A DNA stretch of 64,000 nucleotides, from NCBI RefSeq assembly GCF_000725625.1, contig NZ_JOHS01000010.1, forward strand, positions 248,001 to 312,000, given 5' to 3'. The position numbers were made by a program, and so were the translations under genes. The notes under the pieces are model-generated. The model did no database searches and was not told where the DNA came from. It saw only the letters and a program-made list of their open reading frames with translations. Below, piece after piece: positions 35,845 through 42,948 of the stretch (its first letter is position 1; every line of letters starts with the position of its first letter). Source of the stretch: Streptomyces sp. NRRL F-6676 (GTDB lineage: Bacteria; Actinomycetota; Actinomycetes; Streptomycetales; Streptomycetaceae).

Positions 35845-38265
35845 GTGATCAACCCAGCACAGATTCCGCAGTTCACGGGTGATCTGACGCAGCTGGAGAA
35901 GGACTACGGGGATCTGAAGACGGACGCGTCGCACGTCCGCTCGACGGGTGCCGGCGTCCACTCCCAGTTTCAGGGGCTGTCGGCGTACTACACGGCTCCG
36001 GAGGCGGAGCAGCTCTTCGCGACGACGAAGCCGGTGAAGGACCGCGCTGACGACTTCGCGACGGACCTGGAGACGGTGTCGTCCGCGCTGTCCTCGTATG
36101 CCACGGAGATCCGCCCGCTGGCCTCGAAGCTGGCGGAGCTGAAGACCAAGGCGACGACCTTCGTCAACTCCGTGAAGGACGACGACGACTGGCAGTACGA
36201 CGAGGACAAGGTCGACGAGCACAACGGCATCCGGGACGACATCACGGCGACGGTCGCGGCGTTCTGGGCGGCGGAGCGGACCTGCCACAACAAGATCACG
36301 GCGATCTTCGGCGGCACGCAGATGGTCGCAGGGGACGGTTCGGACCGCAAGGACCAGTACGGGTTCAACGCGGACGACATGAAGAACGCGAAGCTGCCGT
36401 GGGGCGACCCGGTGGAGGAGAAGCACCACGTCTGGGAAGTGGGCCACTGGATCAAGTCCTTCGTGTGGGACGGGCTGATCGTCGACGGCGTCTGGGGCAC
36501 GATCAAGGGCCTGGGCACGTTGGTCGGCTTCGGCGGCTGGGACGCGATGGGCCAGGCGTGGAAGGGCCTGGCGCAACTGGCCACGGGGCTGGCGATCGCC
36601 TCGATCCCCGGTGTGGGCACGGCGTTCTGGGCCCTGCCCGACGACAAGCTGCCCGCCTGGATCCGCGACTCCCGCACGGCGGTGAAGGAGACGGGCAAGG
36701 CGCTGGTGGCGTGGGACGAGTGGGGCAAGAACCCCGCGCGGGCGGCGGGCGCGGTCACGTTCAACGTCGTGACGACGGTCTTCACGGGCGGCGCGGGTGC
36801 GGCGGCGTCGGGCGCGGGCAAGGCGGGCGCGATCGCCAAGGCGCTGTCGGTGGCCGGCAAGGCGGGCAAGGTCATCGACCCGATGACGTACGTCATGAAG
36901 GGCGCGGGGGCCGGCCTGTCGAAGATCGGTGATGTCACCAAGGCGCTGAAGGGCGTCGGCAAGATCGACATCCCGACCCTCCCCGACGGCTCCTTCCACC
37001 TCCCCGACGGCTCTTTCCCTCTCCCCGACGGCTCGGTCCACCTTCCCGACGGCCGCATCCTGGACCCCCAGGGCCACCTCACGACCCCCGAGGGCGTCGT
37101 GGACCCCACCCCCATCCCCCACGAGCCCGCCCCGGGCCTCCCGGCAAGCTGGACGCTCCCCGGCGGCCAACACCCGGTCTACGCGGCGGCCCACAGCCCC
37201 GGCGACACCCTGACCCATACGGCCGACACCCTGCACCAGTCGGCGCACGGCCACGGGCCGGGTCCGACACCGCACGGCCACGGCCCGGGTCCGACGTCGT
37301 ACGAGCACACAACGACGCACGCACCGCCGCACGAGACACCGGGCGCCACCACGCACCCCGCCCACGAGACACCGGGCGCCCCACACGACGGCGCGCACGG
37401 CGGCGACCACCCGCACGACGGGGCGCACGGCGGCGACCACGACGGGGCGGGCCACCCGGACGACGCGGCGCACACGGGCGACCACGCGACCCCGGCCCAC
37501 GCGGTCGCGGACGCCACGACCCACCACGTCCCGGACGGCCCGGGGCCGACGGGCCACGCGGACCCGAACGCGCCGGGGGGACACGGCGGGCCGGGAGAAC
37601 CGTTCGAGTACAAGCCGTCCATGTCACCGGCCGATTTCAACCGGCTGACCGATGACGAGAAACACGCTGTCGCCGCCGCCGAACTCTCGGACGGCACGGT
37701 CCCGTTCCGTGACGACGTCGCGGCTATTGCTTACGGCCGGGACTACTGGAACGACTACGTCGACCAGTTGGATCCGTCCGCGAAGCAGGCCCTGACGGAC
37801 TACACCGGTGAGGGTTTCCCCTCGTACCACGACATGAACGGTTACCTCAGAGGGACCGGAGGATACGGACCCCATCCGGACACTTTGAACGCCATCAACG
37901 AGGTCGACAGGGTGTTGTCGACCCGGCCTGTGCCCGAGGACCTCATGGTGGTCCGCGGCAGCGGGCTCGATCACCTCGGCGTCGATTCGCCTGGTGACAT
38001 GATCGGCAACACTTACGGGGACAAGGGTTACACGTCGACCTCGCTCGGCAACCATCCGGTGGGTGCGTTCAAAACCAAACCGGCGATTCTGCACCTGCGT
38101 GTTCCGAAGGGAACACCGGCACTCTGGCTCGAGAGAGTCAGCGAATTCGACGTGTCCGAGCGAGAACTACTCCTCGCGCGCGGCAGTGAGTACAAGGTGA
38201 CCCGCGCCTTCATGGACTCGGCGGGCAAGTGGCAGGTCTACGGGGAATTGCTGCCGAGGACCTGA
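35845..38265 (+). CDS. T7SS effector: polymorphic toxin with ADP-ribosyltransferase domain
   Basis: An 806-residue predicted secreted toxin. Residues 1-115 form a helical WXG100-like export domain in which the WXG turn is replaced by AYYTAPEAEQ. Residues 190-370 contain hydrophobic Ala/Gly segments that could aid membrane passage. Residues 370-400 carry four LPDG repeats, and 450-590 a His/Gly/Pro-rich linker with DGAHGGDH repeats. The C-terminal 215 residues match arginine-type ADP-ribosyltransferases: R704 (MVVRGSG), S731-T732-S733 (GYTSTSLG), and E772-R-E774 (SERELLLARGS). Third-position GC falls in this last domain, as in swapped toxin tips. GTG 35845 is the only sensible start. The three genes downstream are likely immunity proteins. 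Confidence 0.85.
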   Translation: MINPAQIPQFTGDLTQLEKDYGDLKTDASHVRSTGAGVHSQFQGLSAYYTAPEAEQLFATTKPVKDRADDFATDLETVSSALSSYATEIRPLASKLAELKTKATTFVNSVKDDDDWQYDEDKVDEHNGIRDDITATVAAFWAAERTCHNKITAIFGGTQMVAGDGSDRKDQYGFNADDMKNAKLPWGDPVEEKHHVWEVGHWIKSFVWDGLIVDGVWGTIKGLGTLVGFGGWDAMGQAWKGLAQLATGLAIASIPGVGTAFWALPDDKLPAWIRDSRTAVKETGKALVAWDEWGKNPARAAGAVTFNVVTTVFTGGAGAAASGAGKAGAIAKALSVAGKAGKVIDPMTYVMKGAGAGLSKIGDVTKALKGVGKIDIPTLPDGSFHLPDGSFPLPDGSVHLPDGRILDPQGHLTTPEGVVDPTPIPHEPAPGLPASWTLPGGQHPVYAAAHSPGDTLTHTADTLHQSAHGHGPGPTPHGHGPGPTSYEHTTTHAPPHETPGATTHPAHETPGAPHDGAHGGDHPHDGAHGGDHDGAGHPDDAAHTGDHATPAHAVADATTHHVPDGPGPTGHADPNAPGGHGGPGEPFEYKPSMSPADFNRLTDDEKHAVAAAELSDGTVPFRDDVAAIAYGRDYWNDYVDQLDPSAKQALTDYTGEGFPSYHDMNGYLRGTGGYGPHPDTLNAINEVDRVLSTRPVPEDLMVVRGSGLDHLGVDSPGDMIGNTYGDKGYTSTSLGNHPVGAFKTKPAILHLRVPKGTPALWLERVSEFDVSERELLLARGSEYKVTRAFMDSAGKWQVYGELLPRT

Positions 38266-38287
38266 AGAAGAAAGGATCACGCCTCCC

Positions 38288-38695
38288 ATGAACAGCGAAC
38301 GACCGGAGCCACGCGTCAATCCGCGTCTGGACGAGGACCTGCGCTTCGAGAAAAAGCCGGGCGGGCCGCCGCGCTACAAATCAACGACCGACAAGCCGGT
38401 TCAGTACCTCACGGTCGTCGACGACAAGGGCGCGGTGATCGGCTATGCATGGGCCGGTGACGCCGACGACGCGGCGGGCTGGGTGACAAGGAAGGCCGGT
38501 GGCCCTCCGGCTCACAACGAAGGGGTTCTGTGGAGCACCTGCTTCCACGACGCCAAGGAGCGCGGTCTCCGGCCCATGGAGGCGCTGAACGAACTCATTC
38601 GCGGCGCGGGAGCCGGTGGTATCGGCAAGATCCTCCCCGGCTCCCTCAGTGACGCTCCGAACGCCGCTGCCGTCAAGGCATTGGCCGATCGGTAA
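38288..38695 (+). CDS. Putative immunity protein, paralogue 1
   Basis: A 135-residue cytoplasmic protein, 22 bp after the toxin gene. ATG 38288 follows GAAAGGA. It shares a framework with the next two genes: VNPRLDEDL, GGPPRY, VVDDKGAVIGY and SDAPNAAAVKAL. Its stop TAA overlaps the next ATG (TAATG). Position directly behind an ADP-ribosyltransferase toxin and small acidic character suggest it neutralises that toxin. I recognise no named immunity family. Of the three copies it is the least GC-biased, closest to the toxin tip in codon use. Confidence 0.75.
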   Translation: MNSERPEPRVNPRLDEDLRFEKKPGGPPRYKSTTDKPVQYLTVVDDKGAVIGYAWAGDADDAAGWVTRKAGGPPAHNEGVLWSTCFHDAKERGLRPMEALNELIRGAGAGGIGKILPGSLSDAPNAAAVKALADR

Positions 38696-39093
38696 TGAAC
38701 CGCCCCGTCAACCCCCGTTTCGACGACGACGTGTGGTTCGTCGAGAGCCCGGGTGGCCCGCCGCGCTACCGATACCGGACCGAGGAGCCGGTGCGGTACT
38801 TCACGGTCGTGGACAAGGAGGGCGGCGCGGTCCTCGGCTACGTGTGGGCGGGAGACGAGGACGACGCCGCCGCCTACGAGCCGAGGCGGGCCGCCGGGCC
38901 GCGCGGAGTGAACGCGGGGGGCCACTGGGTCCGCCGGCTGCGCGCGGCCAGGGAGCGGGCGCTGCGGCCGTCCGAGGCGCTCGCCGAGCTGTACGCCGAC
39001 CCGGAACCGGGCGGCAAGGGGCGTCCCCTGCCGGGCTCCCTCGCGGACGCGCCGCACGCCGCGGCCGTCAAGGCATTGGCGGGGCAGCGGTGA
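38695..39093 (+). CDS. Putative immunity protein, paralogue 2
   Basis: A 132-residue protein starting at ATG 38695, which shares one base with the preceding stop. It shares VNPRFDDDV, GGPPRYRYRT, VVDKEGGAVLGYVWAGDEDDA and LADAPHAAAVKALAG with its neighbours. It is more GC-rich than copy 1. It may protect against a related toxin variant rather than the adjacent one, as orphan immunity genes do. Its stop overlaps the start of copy 3 (GTGA). Confidence 0.75.
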   Translation: MNRPVNPRFDDDVWFVESPGGPPRYRYRTEEPVRYFTVVDKEGGAVLGYVWAGDEDDAAAYEPRRAAGPRGVNAGGHWVRRLRAARERALRPSEALAELYADPEPGGKGRPLPGSLADAPHAAAVKALAGQR

Positions 39094-39485
39094 AACACCC
39101 CGTCAACCCGCGCTTCGACGAGGACGTGCATTTCAACCTCGTGTCGCCCGGGCCGCCCCGGTACCGGACGCACAGTGACAAGCCGGTGCGGTACTTCGCG
39201 GTGGTCGACAAGCAGGGCGGGGCGGTGCTCGGTTACGTGTGGGGCGCCGTTGAGGACGACGCCGCCGCATGGGAACCGCGGCAGGCTGCTGGGCCTCGCG
39301 CCTTGTCCGAGGGCGGCTTCTGGCACGCCCGGCTCACCGAGGCCAAGGGGCGAGGCGTTCCGCCGTCGCAGGCGCTCGCGGAGATGCTGGCCGCGCCGGA
39401 GGGCAGGAAGGGGCGGGCTGTGCCGGAGTCCCTGACCGATGCCCCCGACGCCGACGCCGTCAAGGCGCTCGCCGCTCAGGACTGA
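39090..39485 (+). CDS. Putative immunity protein, paralogue 3
   Basis: A 131-residue protein beginning at GTG 39090, overlapping copy 2 by 4 bp. It shares VNPRFDEDVHF, PGPPRYR, VVDKQGGAVLGYVWG and LTDAPDADAVKALAAQ with copies 1 and 2; it is closest to copy 2. The tandem array, all in one translation-coupled string behind the toxin, indicates duplication and divergence of an immunity gene. Confidence 0.75.
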   Translation: MKHPVNPRFDEDVHFNLVSPGPPRYRTHSDKPVRYFAVVDKQGGAVLGYVWGAVEDDAAAWEPRQAAGPRALSEGGFWHARLTEAKGRGVPPSQALAEMLAAPEGRKGRAVPESLTDAPDADAVKALAAQD

Positions 39486-39547
39486 CCCCGGGCTGTACTG
39501 CCCGGTGACCCATGGCTTATGTTGCGGGGGCAAAGTGAGGGGGAGCC

Positions 39548-39742
39548 ATGCCGTACGCGGGGGACCGGCGCAGGCGCACGGAGCCGGGGAGGTACGCGCT
39601 GCGCGCCGGCGCGCCACCCGGCGTCCGGACGGCCGGGGCCACGGCCTGCGCCGGCCCCACCCGGCACGCCGCCCTCCCCGAGCCCGCCGCCCACCGGCTC
39701 ACCGCCCCGCACCGACACCCCCGCCCCACCGCGGGTGACTGA
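39548..39742 (+). CDS. Small basic hypothetical protein
   Basis: A 64-residue Arg/Pro/Ala-rich protein (MPYAGDRRRRTEPGRYALRA start). Support comes from a strong GAGGGGGAG 2-3 nt before ATG 39548, a TATGTT -10-like element at about 39519-39524, and high third-position GC. No domain recognised. It precedes a membrane protein of the T7SS cluster by 24 bp, so it may be the first gene of the eccD transcript. It could be spurious. Confidence 0.4.
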   Translation: MPYAGDRRRRTEPGRYALRAGAPPGVRTAGATACAGPTRHAALPEPAAHRLTAPHRHPRPTAGD

Positions 39743-39766
39743 CGAGACGACACGGGACGACGACTG

Positions 39767-40108
39767 ATGGCACGGGACTACGACAGCCAGTTGCTGGAGT
39801 CGGTGGCGGTGCGCCGGCGCCGGATGCGGGACGCGCTGCTGTTCGGCGCGCAGCGCGGCCGGCGCACGGTGGACGAGCGGCTCGGCAAGGTCTTCGCGGG
39901 CATCGCCATCGCCGCCGTGCTGTGCGCCGGGTGCGTCGGCTGGTCCTTCCTCCAGGCGACCCTGGACAAGCAGAAGGCCGAGAAGAAGAAGCAGGAACAG
40001 CAGCAGGAGCAGCTCTACAACCCGTCCGGGCAGAGCGGCTCGCCGAGCCCCGCGAAGAGCGCGGCGAAGGACGGCGAAGACGGGAAGGACGGGGGCGGAC
40101 AGCAGTGA
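39767..40108 (+). CDS. Small single-pass membrane protein of the T7SS cluster
   Basis: A 113-residue protein. A basic N-terminus (SVAVRRRRMRDALL) is followed by one membrane helix (VFAGIAIAAVLCAGCVGW), a Lys/Gln-rich coiled-coil-like stretch (DKQKAEKKKQEQQQEQ), and a hydrophilic Gly/Asp/Lys tail outside. It has no recognised family name. Its constant place just before eccD suggests an accessory membrane component of the secretion apparatus. Confidence 0.75.
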   Translation: MARDYDSQLLESVAVRRRRMRDALLFGAQRGRRTVDERLGKVFAGIAIAAVLCAGCVGWSFLQATLDKQKAEKKKQEQQQEQLYNPSGQSGSPSPAKSAAKDGEDGKDGGGQQ

Positions 40109-40217
40109 ACCGGACGGGAGACGGGAAGGACACACGGGGGAATGATGGGCATGCGCACGTCACCAGCTAGCGACATGTTCACGCCATCGGCGCCCCGTGG
40201 CCGAAACGACACGATGA

Positions 40218-40223
40218 TAGGTT
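40218..40223 (+). promoter_or_regulatory. Possible -10 element before eccD
   Basis: TAGGTT ends 7 nt before the GTG at 40231, and no Shine-Dalgarno sequence is present, so eccD may be transcribed leaderless from its own promoter. Confidence 0.35.
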
Positions 40224-40230
40224 CCCGCAC

Positions 40231-41586
40231 GTGGTGAGCACAGCAACGACGTCCCGGGCCCAGCTCAGCCGGGTCACCCTGGTCGGCGAGCGACGGCGAG
40301 CCGACATCGTTCTGCCGTCGGACACCCCGATCGGCCAACTGCTGCCCGACATCCTCCAGTTGCTCGACGACCGGGCCGCCTCCCGGCCCATGACCCGGCA
40401 GCTGATCACGTCCGACGGCTCGGTCCTGCCGCACGACGCCACGCTCTCCTCCGAGGGCGTCCCCGACGGCGCCGTACTGCAACTCGTGCGCGCGCACGCC
40501 GCACCGCCCGCGCCCGTCGTGCACGACGTCACCGACCAGGTCGCCGACGACCTCGACCTGCGCGGCTGGCGCTGGCGCCCCGCCGCCCGGCGGGCCACCG
40601 CCGGCACCGCGACGGTCGCCTTCGCGGTCGTCACCGCCGTCCTCGCGCGCCGCGAGTTCGCGCTGGACTCGCTGGCCGGCGTCCTGCTCGGCGCCACCGT
40701 CGTCTTCCTGCTCGCCGGCGCCGCCGTCGCGAAGATCGGCGAGGGCAACCAGGGCCTGGCCACCGCGCTGCTGCTCACCTCCGGCGGGCTCGGCCTGCTC
40801 GCCGCCTGGACCTTCGCCGACGCCCACGACTGGGCGGCGACCGCACGGCTCGCCGCCGTCGCGGCGGCCCTGGTGCTGGTGCTCCTGCTGCTCGCCTTCT
40901 TCTCACCGCTCGGCCGCGGCGGACTCATCGGCGCGGGCGCCGTCGCCGTCATGGCAGCCGTCTGGGAAGCCGTCGCCGCGCTCCAGGACCGCTCCGACCG
41001 GCTCGGCGCGGTGATGGCGGTCTTCTCCGTCATCCTGCTCGGCCTGCTGCCCCGGTTCGCCCTGATGGCCTCCGGGCTCACCGGGCTCGACGACAAGCGC
41101 TCCGGCGGTGTCTCCATCAGCCGCCACCAGGTGGCCAACGCGCTCGCCGCCACCCACCGCGGTCTCGCCCTCGCCACCGTCGTCACCGCCGCCTCCGCCG
41201 CGGCCGGCGGCTGGCTGCTGACCACCGCGGACAGCCCGACCCCGTGGAGCGTGGCGCTCGCCTCGCTCACCGCCGTGGTCCTGCTGTCGCGGGCCCGGGC
41301 CTTCCCGCTGGTCGCGGAGGTGGTCGCACTGTTCGCCGCCGCCGCGCTGCTCGTCGTACGGCTCACCGTGGTGTGGACGGACCACGCGGGCGGCGCCGGA
41401 CCGCTCGCCGTGCTGTGCGCGGCCGCCGTGCTGCCGCTGCTCGTCCTCGCGGTGCAGCCGCCGGAGCACGTACGGGTGCGGCTGCGCCGCACGGCCGACC
41501 TGATCGAGTCCATCGGCGTCATCGGGCTGTTCCCGCTCGCCGTGGGCGTGTTCGGCATCTACGGGCAACTGCTCGACAAGTTCTGA
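40231..41586 (+). CDS. eccD: Type VII secretion integral membrane protein EccD
   Basis: A 451-residue membrane channel component of the T7SS. Residues 10-95 are the YukD/ubiquitin-like cytosolic domain (LSRVTLVGERRRADIVLPSD). About 11 membrane helices follow, from residue 125 to the C-terminus, with SGLTGLDDKRSGGV in the central cytosolic loop. This matches EccD in length and topology. It should sit with EccC in the inner membrane. GTG 40231 or the following GTG could be the start. Confidence 0.92.
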   Translation: MVSTATTSRAQLSRVTLVGERRRADIVLPSDTPIGQLLPDILQLLDDRAASRPMTRQLITSDGSVLPHDATLSSEGVPDGAVLQLVRAHAAPPAPVVHDVTDQVADDLDLRGWRWRPAARRATAGTATVAFAVVTAVLARREFALDSLAGVLLGATVVFLLAGAAVAKIGEGNQGLATALLLTSGGLGLLAAWTFADAHDWAATARLAAVAAALVLVLLLLAFFSPLGRGGLIGAGAVAVMAAVWEAVAALQDRSDRLGAVMAVFSVILLGLLPRFALMASGLTGLDDKRSGGVSISRHQVANALAATHRGLALATVVTAASAAAGGWLLTTADSPTPWSVALASLTAVVLLSRARAFPLVAEVVALFAAAALLVVRLTVVWTDHAGGAGPLAVLCAAAVLPLLVLAVQPPEHVRVRLRRTADLIESIGVIGLFPLAVGVFGIYGQLLDKF

Positions 41587-41675
41587 CGCGCACCGGCGCG
41601 CACGCCCGGGACAGGACGCGGGGCGCGCGGGCCAAAGGCACGGACAGAGGCAGAGGTACAGGGGAGAAGGGCGTT

Positions 41676-42923
41676 ATGCCGAACGGCGACAACTGGCAGA
41701 GCGACGTGCTGCGCGACCTGAAGGGCGGCGCCGCGTCCGCCGGGGGCGGCGCGCAGTCCGGCGCGGGCGCGCAGCCGACGCCCGGCGCACAGCCCCCGCA
41801 CGGCACCGGCGCACCCGCTCCCGGCGCGCCCGTCCCCGGCGCGCCCGGACCGGCGCCGCAGCCCCCGCAGGCCCAGCCCCCGCAGCCGTACCTCCCCCCG
41901 CAGCACCCCCAGGCGCCCTCGCACCAGCAGTCCCCGCAGGCCCAGCGGCCCCAACCCCCGCGCCCGGCACAGCGGTCCCAGCAGCCCCCGCCCCGCCCCC
42001 GCACCCCCGACTCCCGCCCCGTCGTGGAGAAGGACCTCGTCGCCGCCGGCCTCAAGCCCCGGCACGGCGAGCCCCTCACCGCCCGCGCCCTGCGCGCCGT
42101 ACGCCGTACCGTGTCGTCCTCCGCCGCCCGCGAGGTGGCCCGTACCACCGCCACCGCCGAGGTGCTCCAGCAGGCGGTGACCACCGGACGGCAGATCGCG
42201 GTCACCTCCATCCGCGGCGGCGCCGGCAAGACCACGATCGCCGCGCTGCTCGGCACCACCTACGCGCACTACCGGCACGACCCCACCCTGATCATCGAGG
42301 CCGACCCCGCGCTCGGCTCGCTCCCGCTGCGGCTCGGCGCGCAGACGCTGCGCTGGACCACGGGCGACGTCGCCGGCATCGTCGAACCGCAGATGTCGCT
42401 GCTCGACGTCACCGGCTACCTCGTCCAGCTCCCGGACAACGCCTGGCTGCTGCCCGGCAGTCAGGGCCAGATCGGGGCCATGCTCGACCTGCGCTCCTAC
42501 GAGAAGGTCATGGTCTCGCTGCGCCGCTACTTCGGCGTCACGGTCGTCGACTGCGAGACCCTGCCCGCCGAGGTGGCCCGCGTGGCGCTGTCCGCCGCCC
42601 AGGCGCGCATCCTCGTCACACCCGCCACCCTCGAAGGCGTCGCCAGTACGTACGCCGTCCTGGAGTGGCTGCGCGGACTGCCCCGGCACGTCATCGCCGG
42701 CACGATCGTCACCCTCACCGAGACCGTCCCGCACACCGGCCTCGACCTCGACGCGGCCACCGCCAAGCTGACCGCCACCGGCGCCGGCGTGCACGTCCTG
42801 CCCTACGACCGGCACCTCGCGGCCGGCGGCACCATCCGCACCGAGCTCCTCGCGCACGCCACCCGGCAGTCCGTCACGCAGCTGGCCGCCGACATCTTCC
42901 AGCTCTCCCAGAAGCGCCGCTGA
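41676..42923 (+). CDS. T7SS-associated MinD/ParA-like ATPase with Pro-rich N-terminus
   Basis: A 415-residue protein. Residues 25-115 are Pro/Gln/Ala-rich and disordered. The ATPase domain has Walker A SIRGGAGKTTI (K185), a deviant ParA/MinD loop in which the first Lys is replaced by Arg, then IIEADPALGSLPLRLG and VVDCETLP. This architecture resembles mycobacterial EspI-like ATPases that modulate ESX secretion. ATG 41676 has GGGGAGAAGG upstream. It ends 25 bp before eccC, so the two are probably co-transcribed. Confidence 0.88.
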   Translation: MPNGDNWQSDVLRDLKGGAASAGGGAQSGAGAQPTPGAQPPHGTGAPAPGAPVPGAPGPAPQPPQAQPPQPYLPPQHPQAPSHQQSPQAQRPQPPRPAQRSQQPPPRPRTPDSRPVVEKDLVAAGLKPRHGEPLTARALRAVRRTVSSSAAREVARTTATAEVLQQAVTTGRQIAVTSIRGGAGKTTIAALLGTTYAHYRHDPTLIIEADPALGSLPLRLGAQTLRWTTGDVAGIVEPQMSLLDVTGYLVQLPDNAWLLPGSQGQIGAMLDLRSYEKVMVSLRRYFGVTVVDCETLPAEVARVALSAAQARILVTPATLEGVASTYAVLEWLRGLPRHVIAGTIVTLTETVPHTGLDLDAATAKLTATGAGVHVLPYDRHLAAGGTIRTELLAHATRQSVTQLAADIFQLSQKRR

Positions 42924-42948
42924 CCGAAGAAGGGGGAGGCCACGGCAC

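Noticed and set aside
37000-37500. CRISPR-like direct repeats
   Set aside because: The repeats are coding (LPDG and His/Gly motifs of the effector), irregular in spacing, and no cas gene is present. No CRISPR array was seen anywhere in the window.
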